This document shows positions 9,506 through 18,513 of a stretch of DNA of 64,000 bases, piece after piece. The DNA is from Pirellulaceae bacterium (GTDB lineage: Bacteria > Planctomycetota > Planctomycetia > Pirellulales > Pirellulaceae), in NCBI GenBank assembly GCA_026004795.1, contig BPJV01000001.1:124001-188000 (forward strand). Reading direction: 5' to 3'. Under the pieces are notes generated by a model, which made no database searches, was not told the DNA's origin, and saw nothing but the letters and a program-made list of their open reading frames with translations. Numbering within the stretch: position 1 is the stretch's first letter; the number at the start of each line of letters is the position of its first letter. The position numbers and the translations under genes are program-made.

Positions 9506-10381
9506 TCACACCACTAGTGCTTGTTGGACCCCACGTCGAATGCGTCGTTTCATCAGTGCGATGTAGTCCTCATTAAGTTCGATCATCACGGCACTGCGAT
9601 GCAGTTCCAGTGCGGCAAGCCCGGTGGTACCAGAGCCGGCAAAGGGATCCAGCACCACGTCACCAGGCTTGCTGCCAAGCAGAATGCATCGCCGCGCTAG
9701 CTCGGTGGGAAAAACCGCGGGGTGCCTGGCGTCGTTGCTATCGGATCCAATGAGCCAGTAGTTTCTCAGATTCGCCCCTGACTCCTCCCGGACCGCCGAC
9801 GAATCGTAATAGTAACGAGGCGACTTGGCAAAAAGAAACACTGATTCTGTTGCGTTGGAGGGCCGATTGCGAACACTTTCGGGCATCGGTGTCTTCTTGA
9901 TCCATGTAATATGCGAACGCAGGATCCAACCATCTTCCTGCAGAGCGAAAGCTACCCTCCATGGCATGCCAAGCAAGTCACGATCCTTCAACCCCCAGCA
10001 TTCTGGCACGCGACAGTTGCGACGCTGAATCAGACGCTTCGTATTTCCCACCTTGGCGTTGGGACCACACTTCCCGGTACCTCCATTCCTTGCATACCCA
10101 TCTCCGATGTTAAGCCACAGCGTTCCATCGCCCCTTAAGACTCGGCGCACTGCACGGAAGACGTGGACTAGCTGATTCACGTAATCCAATGGCGATTGCT
10201 CCACGCCTACCTGGCCATCACATTCATAATCACGCAATCCCCAATAGGGGGGCGATGTCACGCAGCACTGCACCGAATCTGGCGGTTGTTGCTCCAATAC
10301 GGTCCGGCAATCACCTCGCAAGATCGTACATCGTTGCTGAGTTAAGCCTTGATCGTCGCCTTCGGCCGGCCGTTTATCCAT
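9506..10381 (-). CDS. Solitary DNA methyltransferase (N4-cytosine or N6-adenine, beta class)
   Basis: A 291-residue amino-methyltransferase with catalytic motif IV TSPPYWGLRDY near residue 43 and the SAM-binding motif I DPFAGSGTTGLAALE near residue 246, that is, motif IV before motif I as in the beta class. The SPPY form occurs in both N4-cytosine and N6-adenine enzymes of this type, and the target sequence cannot be predicted. No restriction enzyme or specificity subunit lies within 5 kb on either side, so it is an orphan methyltransferase that may act in regulation or be a prophage or plasmid leftover. It converges with the SseB-like gene. Confidence 0.9.
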   Translation of the reverse strand: MDKRPAEGDDQGLTQQRCTILRGDCRTVLEQQPPDSVQCCVTSPPYWGLRDYECDGQVGVEQSPLDYVNQLVHVFRAVRRVLRGDGTLWLNIGDGYARNGGTGKCGPNAKVGNTKRLIQRRNCRVPECWGLKDRDLLGMPWRVAFALQEDGWILRSHITWIKKTPMPESVRNRPSNATESVFLFAKSPRYYYDSSAVREESGANLRNYWLIGSDSNDARHPAVFPTELARRCILLGSKPGDVVLDPFAGSGTTGLAALELHRSAVMIELNEDYIALMKRRIRRGVQQALVV

Positions 10382-11022
10382 GGTTGATTCTTTGCCAGAG
10401 ATAAAGCGAGGAAATACAGGACGTTAACACTGGGTGGCGGTCGATGCCAAACGGTGGCAGGCTACCGTATCGCGTGCCGACTAACATAGCATAACGCCGC
10501 TGATGGAGGAACGTCGAGCAGCATTGGTGGGCGCCGCGGCATGCTACGCACAGCTTGGCAAGTGCATGTCAGGAGCGAACACTCAACCGGCGTGGCCTGT
10601 GTCAGAGCCTTCCGCTGGCGAGCATGTTGGTGAAGGCATTCGCCTTGGGAGAAGGGGCAAGGCAGCACAGATGTTCGTCGGCGAACCCTGCATGGCGACC
10701 TGTTGCCCAGCGTGTATCGCCCTCTCTCGCTCATGCCGATGGCACGATAGTGGATCGACACTGCTGAGTTCTGCCTCAGGAGCTGGAGCGGTGTGGTTGG
10801 GAAGCGGCCAACTGAAGGCACGACGGTTCCCCTGAAAACGTTGCGTTCGCTAGCACTGACGCAAGGGGAGCCCAAAAATGAAGGATTGATCTTGCCATAG
10901 GTGCGAGTAGCCGCCACACTCCGCATTGCACTCGAAGGATCGAGTGGAGGAAAACTTGAGGCGATTCGAAAAAAATCGCTATCTTTTCTGGATCTTATGG
11001 CTGCCTAAGGGGAGGATGACCG
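10382..11022. other. 641-bp gap without a recognisable gene
   Basis: Both strands were read. The open frames here (10462-10926 minus; 10503-10835 plus) are Arg/Ser/Pro-rich, lack ribosome-binding sites and match nothing familiar. The last 100 bases presumably hold the promoter of the thioredoxin-protease gene; its Shine-Dalgarno GGGGAGG is at about 11010-11016. Confidence 0.6.
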
Positions 11023-12519
11023 ATGGCAAGCACTCTCGTCGCCTTGTGGATGGCGGTCGTTGGTGGCGTTTCACCCGACTGCACCGTGCTGCACTTCACC
11101 GCCAACTGGTGCACTCCCTGCCAGCAATGGCAACCCACGCTGGAGCGATTGCGAAAAGAAGGCTGGGACATTCGCGCGGTCGATGCCGACCAGCATCAGC
11201 AGTATGTGCAAGCCTATCAGGTGACCAACCTGCCAACTTTGGTGATCCTCTATCAAGGCAAAGAAGTCGACCGCATCGTTGGCTTGATGCCCTACGATCA
11301 CGTTCGTCAGCGCCTGCAACGAGTGGCCTCGCGAAGCCAGCCGCGTTATGGTGGCGGGGAACACCAACGCAGGGCATCGGCAGCAACGCCACAGGGCGGC
11401 CCGGTGGTGCGTGGTCAATCACCGGGGATGGGTACGGCTGCCGCGGCACTGGTGGCAGCGACGGCGAGTCCCGTGCCGACGGGGGCATCGCACCTGGGGC
11501 GGAGTGAGCCACCACCGATGGTTGCCTCCGGGCCACCGGGTACGACTCCCGCATCGCCACCGATCTCTGTCGATCAAGCGATTGCTCGAGCTGCCAGAGC
11601 GACGGTGCGCATCCGTGTGGAAGAAGCCCATACCATCGCCCATGGAACGGGAACGGTCATCGACACGCACGGAAGTGAGGCGCTCGTGTTAACCTGCGGC
11701 CATCTCTTCCGCGATATGCAGCCTAGTGCACGGATCTCCGTCGATCTGTTCGCCGGTACTTCGCAGGAAGTCAACGTGCCGGCACAACTCATCGACTTCG
11801 AGGCCACCGATACCGACATCGGCCTAATCTCTTTCCACATGCCCGTGTATATCGAACCGGTGCCGATTCTTCCCCGCGGGGAGCGCATTCAGGTAGGGCA
11901 ACCGGCTTTCAGCTTTGGCTGTGATCATGGCAAGGACCCGACGCGTCGCGATACTCGAATTACACAGCTCAACCGCTTCATCGGAGCCGCCAACGTCGAG
12001 ATCGAAGGGGCACCGGCCATCGGTCGCAGTGGTGGCGGCCTGTTCGACCTGCAGGGACGGCTGATCGGGGTATGCAATGCCGCGGACCCGGAAAGCGATC
12101 AGGGGATCTATGCTGCAGCCGAAGTCGTTTACGCCCAGTTGCATGAAATCCAGCTTGACCATCTGTTCCAGCCGGAGCGTCCGAGCCAACCCACCACGCC
12201 ATCGCCCGCGCCGCAGGCCCAAGTCGCCTCAGCCACCGCGCCCCTTCAACAACAGGGTGCACCGACGGCCTCCACGGCCTCCACGAGCATTGAGGGGTTC
12301 GCGTCGGTGACGCCACAAGAGGCCCCCACGGCACAATCGTCCCTTCCATGGCCAGACGAGACACTCACCCCCAATGCGCCGCATTCGGTACCGACGACCA
12401 CCTCCCAGGCTACTGAGGTAATCTGCATTGTACGTGGCGCCGATGGGCAGGATCGCGTCGTCCGCATTCCGACTCCCGATGCTGCCCTGGTACAGCAACT
12501 CGAGCAATTTGCCCGCTAG
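11023..12519 (+). CDS. Thioredoxin-trypsin-like protease fusion
   Basis: A 498-residue protein joining two enzymatic folds. Residues 1-105 form a thioredoxin-like domain with the redox motif W-C-T-P-C and the cis-Pro segment TNLPTLVILYQG. A Pro/Ala/Thr-rich linker (about 110-185) follows. Residues 190-380 look like a trypsin-like serine protease with a complete triad in order: His in LTCGHLF, Asp in ATDTDIGLISF, and Ser in IGRSGGGLFD (GRSGG replacing GDSGG). The C-terminal 120 residues are low-complexity Pro/Ala/Thr and end in RVVRIPTPDAALVQQLEQFAR. GGGGAGG precedes the start. The N-terminus is weakly hydrophobic, so export is probable but not certain. Domain assignments come from motifs; the substrate is unknown. 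Confidence 0.82.
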   Translation: MASTLVALWMAVVGGVSPDCTVLHFTANWCTPCQQWQPTLERLRKEGWDIRAVDADQHQQYVQAYQVTNLPTLVILYQGKEVDRIVGLMPYDHVRQRLQRVASRSQPRYGGGEHQRRASAATPQGGPVVRGQSPGMGTAAAALVAATASPVPTGASHLGRSEPPPMVASGPPGTTPASPPISVDQAIARAARATVRIRVEEAHTIAHGTGTVIDTHGSEALVLTCGHLFRDMQPSARISVDLFAGTSQEVNVPAQLIDFEATDTDIGLISFHMPVYIEPVPILPRGERIQVGQPAFSFGCDHGKDPTRRDTRITQLNRFIGAANVEIEGAPAIGRSGGGLFDLQGRLIGVCNAADPESDQGIYAAAEVVYAQLHEIQLDHLFQPERPSQPTTPSPAPQAQVASATAPLQQQGAPTASTASTSIEGFASVTPQEAPTAQSSLPWPDETLTPNAPHSVPTTTSQATEVICIVRGADGQDRVVRIPTPDAALVQQLEQFAR

Positions 12520-12554
12520 CGGTTGCGGCGTGCGACCGATCGGCCTGGCCCCAG

Positions 12555-14399
12555 TCATTGCAACTTTTCGGCGACGTGAGGCAACATGGCCGCCAGTCCC
12601 GGAGCTGTGGACAAGTCGACCTGTTCGACCAATTGCAATAGCTCCTCAGCGCGTTGAGGCAAATGCGGATGCAGGTTCTGCCACACGATGTGCGGAATGA
12701 GCGGATCCGCCCCACAGTTGGCCAAGACATCGACCCATAGGGGCAGCGGATCAATGGTCTTCAGCTTGCCGGCAGCAATGGCCACCTGCAACTGCACATC
12801 GGGCGACGGATCTCGCGCCAGGCCCGCGATTGCGTGTGCCAATTCCTCGTGGCCAGCATGTAGTTCGCCAACTGCGCGCACGGCCCACGCGCGAATCGTG
12901 GTGTCATCATGTTGGAGCAACTGCAAGGCAAATTCGGTAGAAAACTGCCTGGCGGCAATCAGTGTCCACAGGGCATGCATCCGGTGCTTGTGGGAGCGGC
13001 GATCGTCGAGGACGATCCGTTGCATTGTGGCGTGCATCCCCGCGCCGTCTTGCTGAGCCAACAGCCGCTGCGCGGTCTCTCGAATGTGGATGTTCGGATG
13101 CCCAAGTTGCTCGACAAGCGCTGCAGGCGATGCCTCGCTCTGGTCAATCGTCTGCGGCGTTCCTTGCGATTGATGCACGATCCGATACAGGCGACCGTAG
13201 CCTCGATCGACTCCCTCGGGGTCGGCGTTGGCATCCTGGTAGCAGTGGTAGCGGTCGTACCAGTCGAGAACGTACAAACAACCATCGGGCCCCACCTTTT
13301 GTACCACGGGCATGAACCATACATCGTTGGCCGTCAGAAAATCGTCTTCGCCAATTCCTTTGTATGTCGAGCTGTTCCGCTCCAGACGATCCACATTCAG
13401 ACAGTTACCATGGATGTTGCCCATAACCAATCGATCACGATATTCGGCGGGGTAAGCATCCGTGTCGAGATAGGTCAAGCCGCAGTAGGCTGCCATCTGG
13501 TGTGTGTGCTCGACGATCGAACCGATCTTCCACGTGTGTTTAGGATAGGGGCCGCCTTGGCGGTGGTAGTAGCCGGTTTCGGTGAGATGCCACAGGTGAT
13601 CGATCACACAGGCGCTGACGAAGGCGCTGCCGAAGGGATCGAAAGCGATGCCCCACGGATTGCTTGTTCCTTCGCAAAACAGTCGAAATTCCCGAGTTCG
13701 CGGATCGATCCGGAACATGGCGCAGGTGAATTCATACGTTTTGCCGTTGGATGATGCCACACGGCTGGGGTTGAACACGCCGTTGAGTCCGTACAAGGCG
13801 CCGTCCGGGCCCCACGTGAGGCTATTGGGCAGTTCGTGCGTATCGATGCGGCCAAAACCAGTCACCACCACTTCGACCTCATCGGCGCGGTCATCGCCAT
13901 CGGTGTCGCGCATGAACAAGATATCGGGGGCATTGGCCACCCACACTCCGCCATATCCCACGGCGATTCCGGACGGAATGTTCAACCCGTCGGCAAAGAT
14001 TTTTACCGAATCGATCGTTCCATCACCATCGGTATCCTCGAGGATCTTGATGCGATCACGTCCCGGCCCCGCCTCGCGCCGCGGGTATTCGAAACTCTCG
14101 GTGACCCAAATTCTTCCCCGTTCGTCAAACGCCATGGCCACCGGATTGACGATTTGCGGTTCGGCGGCCACCAATTCAACTCGGAAGCCCGGCGGCACCT
14201 GCATCTTCTCCACCGCCTGCTGAGGGCTCAGTGGTGGGCCGGGCGGCTTGGATTGCTTGCGCGGAATCAATAGTTTTCCACTGGGTTGCTGGGCGGCGGT
14301 GGTCATGACCCAGCCAACAGGCGGCGAGCTGAGTGAGAGCAGAGCGATCAGCGGCAAAGAAACAAGCGCGCTGCGATTCAAAAGGTGTAGGTAACGCAT
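12555..14399 (-). CDS. PVC-type membrane-bound dehydrogenase-like protein with HEAT-like tail
   Basis: A 614-residue secreted protein of the planctomycete/verrucomicrobial 'membrane-bound dehydrogenase domain' group. The ATG at 14399 is preferred over the longer frame to 14651 because it opens a signal peptide (RYLHLLNRSALVSLPLIALLS). Residues about 70-430 form a beta-propeller like soluble glucose/sorbosone dehydrogenases, with VPPGFRVELVAAEPQIVNP, DERGRIWVTE and PDGCLYVLDWYD. Two Ca-binding-like DTDGDG/DTDGDD stretches lie near 160-200. The last 170 residues are helical repeats resembling HEAT repeats. The cytochrome c domain (CxxCH) that ends many relatives is absent, so the electron acceptor must be separate; the CxxCH lipoprotein gene diverging from it is a natural candidate, by inference only. 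Confidence 0.88.
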   Translation of the reverse strand: MRYLHLLNRSALVSLPLIALLSLSSPPVGWVMTTAAQQPSGKLLIPRKQSKPPGPPLSPQQAVEKMQVPPGFRVELVAAEPQIVNPVAMAFDERGRIWVTESFEYPRREAGPGRDRIKILEDTDGDGTIDSVKIFADGLNIPSGIAVGYGGVWVANAPDILFMRDTDGDDRADEVEVVVTGFGRIDTHELPNSLTWGPDGALYGLNGVFNPSRVASSNGKTYEFTCAMFRIDPRTREFRLFCEGTSNPWGIAFDPFGSAFVSACVIDHLWHLTETGYYHRQGGPYPKHTWKIGSIVEHTHQMAAYCGLTYLDTDAYPAEYRDRLVMGNIHGNCLNVDRLERNSSTYKGIGEDDFLTANDVWFMPVVQKVGPDGCLYVLDWYDRYHCYQDANADPEGVDRGYGRLYRIVHQSQGTPQTIDQSEASPAALVEQLGHPNIHIRETAQRLLAQQDGAGMHATMQRIVLDDRRSHKHRMHALWTLIAARQFSTEFALQLLQHDDTTIRAWAVRAVGELHAGHEELAHAIAGLARDPSPDVQLQVAIAAGKLKTIDPLPLWVDVLANCGADPLIPHIVWQNLHPHLPQRAEELLQLVEQVDLSTAPGLAAMLPHVAEKLQ

Positions 14400-14770
14400 G
14401 AGGACGACGACTCCGTTGCGGGACCAGTTGGAGGAGGGAACGACCAAAGGTGTGGGATCTGCGATTATGCGTACGCCAAACTCGACAATCAACCATAGAT
14501 CGACCATAATGCGCCTTGATCTTCCCTGGCGGTGTTTTCGGGAGGCACCTCCGGAAGATGTCCTCGATTGATCAGCAAGGAGCGTGGCGATGCTGTAGGC
14601 ACGTTGCCCGCACGACGGCTCGTTAACAATTTCGAGTACGAGAAATGCCATCCGCCGCCCCGCGACGCCCTGTGGCGCGGTGGATACTTAGAGGCTTTTG
14701 CTCGCCGGACACCAACGCTGATTGCTTGATTCACTATTCCCCTAATCTCTCCTGTTGAACGAGGTGTACC
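14400..14770. other. Divergent promoter region
   Basis: A 371-bp gap between the PVC dehydrogenase gene (minus) and the CxxCH lipoprotein gene (plus). No coding sequence or clear sigma-70 promoter could be singled out. The shared gap may allow joint regulation of the pair. Confidence 0.45.
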
Positions 14771-16966
14771 ATGGATCGATCGCGGACTGAGGCAGGTCGC
14801 ATGGGCAGGCGATTGGCGATCATGGCAATCATCGCTGGACTAGCCGTATTTCTGGGAGGTTGCGGTGGGGACTCTTCGTCCACCAGTGGGACCGCTCAGG
14901 CGCCTCCGGCACCAGCGGCTCAGCCACCACAAGTCGACGCGGCTCCCGCGGCCAAGGCTTCTGAGCAAGGCTCCGGCGGCGATCCGACGACGGAATATGC
15001 AACCGAGGAGAGTTACGGCGAGGACGAGTACGCGGAAGAAGCCTACAGCATGGAGGAACCTGCGGCTTACGGTGGTCCGGCGATGGGCGACCCTCGTTCT
15101 ATGGGCCCTACGAATATGGCTGGCGCCGGAAATGATCCACGCATGCAAGGGGGACAGCCAGCGAACATGGGAGGCTATCCCACCGAAGATGGCGGCTACG
15201 GCGAGCCGGGGGTGACCCCCGAAATGGCCGGCCCTGGCGGTTATGCGCAGGGCTATCCGGGATCTTCGGGCCCTGGCGGTTATGCGGAGGGCTATCCGGG
15301 ATCTTCGGGCCCGGGGTATGGAACCGAGATGGAAAGCGGCATGGATGAGTATGCCAACTATGGCTCCCAGTACGGTCAATCGGGGTATGGCAACCCGGGA
15401 TATGGGCCCAGCGGTGCAAACGTCGGAGCTTCTGGTGGGAATGCCAAGGAACCCGATCTGCAGTTCGCCGCCAACTTTATCGCTCAAAATTGCCTCGGTT
15501 GCCACAATCAACGACAAGCGCGAGGAGAGGTCCGTTTGGATGCTCTGGTCGCCGACATCACTTCGCCGTTGCACGCGGAACTGGTCACCAAAGTCGAAGA
15601 GGTTCTGGAGGAGGGAAAGATGCCTCCGCCACCGCGCCAGGTCAACGCGGCCGCCAAAGAAGGCGTGTTGGTCGCCATTCGCAAGGCACGAGAAGAAGGT
15701 GTGCTCATCAAATTGGAGGATCTTGACCTGTTGACGCGAGCCAAGATCGCCTTCGAACAAGGTAAAGAACGCGAAGCCATCGAGTTTGCGCGCGCTCATG
15801 CGGTCACCGCCGATGGAGAAGCCGCTGGCGAGGTGCTCGACAAGGTTAAATGGTTTCCTCTTGGCAAACGTCCCGAAATCGCCTTACGGTTTGCGGTGGG
15901 CGTTAACTTGGACGCACCGTCCGGGTTGACCGATATCAAGCCCATCGGGAGTCCGCAGTTCGGCAATGGTAGTGGCGGTTTTGCGGGCGGCAGTGAGTAT
16001 GGTGGAGGCCGCGGAGGCTACGGTGCAGCGGGAACCGAGCAGTCCGAGCCTGAGAACCGCTCGCTCCAAGCCCTGACCGGAGAATTTGGCGAGGAGTTCT
16101 TGCAGGCCTACCAAACGCGTTGGACCGGCGGGCAGTTGAGTGAATTATTCGCCGACGTTGACATCAGCAAGACAACAAATTCATCGTCGACGACGCTGGG
16201 CTCATCACCGGGGGCCCCCGGATACGCTGGTGGCCCAGAAGGATACGGTGGGCCAGCCATGGCAGGAGGGGAAGAATATGGCGGTGGCTATGGCCCAGGA
16301 GCGTATGGTGGCGGCAACTATGGCGGAGAAGGAGTAGGTGGCTCGAACCAGGACAGCCAAGCAACCCGTCCCATTCTACCGGGAAACCGCGCCGCCCCAG
16401 GTTTGATCTTCATCGGTATCGGTAGCCAGAATGATTTGCTGGAGAAAGTCCGTGAACTCGGACTAGACGGGCTCTTCATCTTCGACGTGGAAGCATCGGC
16501 CAATCGCCGCACCCGCATTGTAACCAACGAGACACGGTTGCGATTCGTACTTCCCAGCGGCGATGCCGTGGCCGCCACCAGCCGGCTGACCAACACGGAG
16601 GTGGAACGGAATCGATTGCGCGGCAAGGATGAAGACATCGTCGAAAAGAGCCTCGAGCGATTGTTTGTAAAGTTCGACGAGGAGGTCGCTCTGCAGCCAC
16701 TTCCCCCGTTCAAACCAGAACATGCCGAGGGACGCATCCGGGCACTGTTAGCACAACGCGAGCAGTTGCCGGAAGACGAGGAACCCAAGATGAATCTGAC
16801 CTTGCTCTTCGAAACACGCCTGTTTCAACACCTGGGCTTATTCACCGAAGAGCAGGCAGCGATCATTTATCAGATTATCTTGGAGGGCAATGAAGGAGAG
16901 GTGTTCGTCAAGGGAACTGCGGACGATCGGATGTTGGTGATCGACCCCTTCTTGCCGTCGATCTAG
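14771..16966 (+). CDS. Gly/Tyr-rich lipoprotein with a cytochrome-c-like CxxCH module
   Basis: A 731-residue lipoprotein. A short cationic N-terminus, hydrophobic core and lipobox LGGC (Cys near residue 36) indicate lipid anchoring. Residues about 60-225 are low-complexity Gly/Tyr/Pro/Glu sequence including a tandem 39-bp duplication. Residues 235-300 carry FIAQNCLGCHNQRQARGEVRLD, the planctomycete C-x-x-C-H haem module, followed by EEGKMPPPPRQ, typical of these cytochrome domains. A second Gly/Tyr-rich linker (about 400-540) precedes a mixed alpha/beta C-terminal domain of about 190 residues of unknown fold. The start follows GAGG at 14761-14764. Probably periplasmic, anchored to a membrane, and redox-active if the haem is attached. 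The C-terminal domain was not recognised. Confidence 0.82.
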   Translation: MDRSRTEAGRMGRRLAIMAIIAGLAVFLGGCGGDSSSTSGTAQAPPAPAAQPPQVDAAPAAKASEQGSGGDPTTEYATEESYGEDEYAEEAYSMEEPAAYGGPAMGDPRSMGPTNMAGAGNDPRMQGGQPANMGGYPTEDGGYGEPGVTPEMAGPGGYAQGYPGSSGPGGYAEGYPGSSGPGYGTEMESGMDEYANYGSQYGQSGYGNPGYGPSGANVGASGGNAKEPDLQFAANFIAQNCLGCHNQRQARGEVRLDALVADITSPLHAELVTKVEEVLEEGKMPPPPRQVNAAAKEGVLVAIRKAREEGVLIKLEDLDLLTRAKIAFEQGKEREAIEFARAHAVTADGEAAGEVLDKVKWFPLGKRPEIALRFAVGVNLDAPSGLTDIKPIGSPQFGNGSGGFAGGSEYGGGRGGYGAAGTEQSEPENRSLQALTGEFGEEFLQAYQTRWTGGQLSELFADVDISKTTNSSSTTLGSSPGAPGYAGGPEGYGGPAMAGGEEYGGGYGPGAYGGGNYGGEGVGGSNQDSQATRPILPGNRAAPGLIFIGIGSQNDLLEKVRELGLDGLFIFDVEASANRRTRIVTNETRLRFVLPSGDAVAATSRLTNTEVERNRLRGKDEDIVEKSLERLFVKFDEEVALQPLPPFKPEHAEGRIRALLAQREQLPEDEEPKMNLTLLFETRLFQHLGLFTEEQAAIIYQIILEGNEGEVFVKGTADDRMLVIDPFLPSI
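15230..15307 (+). repeat. Tandem 39-bp duplication inside the CxxCH lipoprotein gene
   Basis: Two adjacent 39-bp units (15230-15268, 15269-15307) differ at one base, changing Gln to Glu in the repeated GPGGYAQGYPGSS peptide. Frame is kept, so copy number can vary without disrupting the protein. Confidence 0.9.
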
Positions 16967-17240
16967 CCGGACGGATCGGTGATTGCCGACTGCACCAGCC
17001 GCGCCTAAGCCATTCGTCAGACGGCGTCAGTGACCACAGCAATCCACGCTTGACCAGGTTCCAAGGACAGAGGCCGCAGAGCCATGAGAGAGCTATGGTC
17101 GCATGCGGTACCTGGTAGAGGGAGATCAAGCGGTTTCGTGGATGATGCGCCTCATCAGCCGCTTCTCCTCCGATCTTGCAAGGAGTTGTCGTCCGCCGTT
17201 CTAGTGACGCCGACGGTTCACGGCCGCAAAAGCTTTACGC

Positions 17241-18512
17241 CTACGAATCGCCGTTGAGATTGCTGCGCACGCCCAGCATCTGCTGCAGGTATTCCTGAAC
17301 TTCCTCCTCCGGTAAGAGTTCGAGCAGGTCTTGATCCTGCCGAGGCAGTTGCTGGAACTTGTTCATCAACACCTCGGTGGCTGGCAACTTCGGCCGATCA
17401 CCTTGTTGGGTGAGCGTGAGAATCCAACGGATGATGATGGCTCGCTGTTCATATTCGGAAGGCAGTTTGCGGAACAACTCGGCCGGAAATGGAGAAAGTT
17501 GTGTGAGTAGTTGATCAATATCCTCGGTGGTGATCAACGAAACCTGCGGATCTTGAACCAGTTCGTCAATAATCAATTGGTAGGGGTCGAATGCGAACGG
17601 CATATCGGGTTTTCGCCGCATGCGTTCAATCCAATCCAGCAGGGCGTTGCGGTCGGCGGGGGACATTTCGTCAGCGTATTTGATCAATAGGTTACGGGCG
17701 ATGATCTGTTCGATCTCCGCCACTCGTTCTGTGGGGCTCATTTGTTTAATGGCCTGTTCTCGTTTGGTGCCTTCGGTGTCGAGCAAGACCGCGTAGGAAC
17801 GGGCGGCAGCAAGCAGTTCCTCGCGTTGTGGGTCAGCGAGGAGACGGTCTGCGATGTCATACAACTGTTCTTGGCGGTGGACACTGAGACGTCGAAAATC
17901 TTCTACATTGGCGTGCAGTCGGGCGGTCGCCTGAGCATCGAGACTTTGCATCCACTTCCATCGGCCGGAGGGCTCGCTCGGCAATGGTTCCTTACCGATG
18001 ACCACCGGTGCACTCCCCTCTCCAGTTGTTTGCAAATACTCTGCCGCCTCGTGAAGGTATTCGATCTGCGTCAGCATCTCCAACCAGTCCCAGGAATCGA
18101 TGTGCTGCAGGACGCGAAACTCTACGATCGCTGGCAATTGTTTGACCAATCGTAGACGCTGGGCGTAAGACAAGGCGTAGCCGGTGATGGCGCCCAGGCC
18201 ACTGACCAACAGGGCGATAACCATGAGCATGAGTAGGTGCCGCGGGAACGGCCACCACCGAAAGGACTGTTCCCCTTTTTCGAGATCCACCGTCACCAAG
18301 GCGATGGTCGACTGCGTCAGGTGGGGGGACGGTTCGCTTTCGGGCAATTCGAGCAGCATGTCCCAGGTCGACTGCAACCGCTGGAGTCGCTGCTGCAATT
18401 GTTGATCTTCACGTAACTTCGATTCGATCGCCGTGCGCTGGGACGGCGGCAGATCGCCATCGAGGAATGCCACCAACGTCTCGTCGTCAAAGTTCGGTTC
18501 GGTGCGTGACAT
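17241..18512 (-). CDS. Membrane-anchored anti-sigma factor-like protein
   Basis: A 423-residue protein. The ATG at 18512 lies one base after the TAA of the upstream sigma gene (TAAGATG), so translation is probably coupled. Residues 1-60 are acidic/helical with DETLVAFLDGDLPPSQRTAIE, resembling the anti-sigma domain start of planctomycete regulators, but there is no HxxxCxxC zinc site. One membrane helix spans about residues 93-114. The remaining 300 residues are a helical, presumably periplasmic domain without recognised motifs. Expected role: hold the adjacent ECF sigma at the membrane and release it on an envelope signal. The role is inferred from gene order and topology. Confidence 0.75.
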   Translation of the reverse strand: MSRTEPNFDDETLVAFLDGDLPPSQRTAIESKLREDQQLQQRLQRLQSTWDMLLELPESEPSPHLTQSTIALVTVDLEKGEQSFRWWPFPRHLLMLMVIALLVSGLGAITGYALSYAQRLRLVKQLPAIVEFRVLQHIDSWDWLEMLTQIEYLHEAAEYLQTTGEGSAPVVIGKEPLPSEPSGRWKWMQSLDAQATARLHANVEDFRRLSVHRQEQLYDIADRLLADPQREELLAAARSYAVLLDTEGTKREQAIKQMSPTERVAEIEQIIARNLLIKYADEMSPADRNALLDWIERMRRKPDMPFAFDPYQLIIDELVQDPQVSLITTEDIDQLLTQLSPFPAELFRKLPSEYEQRAIIIRWILTLTQQGDRPKLPATEVLMNKFQQLPRQDQDLLELLPEEEVQEYLQQMLGVRSNLNGDS

Positions 18513-18513
18513 C

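Noticed and set aside
10462-10926. 154-residue minus-strand frame in the gap before the thioredoxin-protease gene
   Set aside because: Arg/Ser/Pro/Cys-rich composition, no start signal and no recognisable family.
14840-15799. 319-residue antisense frame over the CxxCH lipoprotein gene
   Set aside because: A by-product of the Gly/Tyr/Pro-rich codon pattern on the other strand; no signal peptide, motif or ribosome-binding site.
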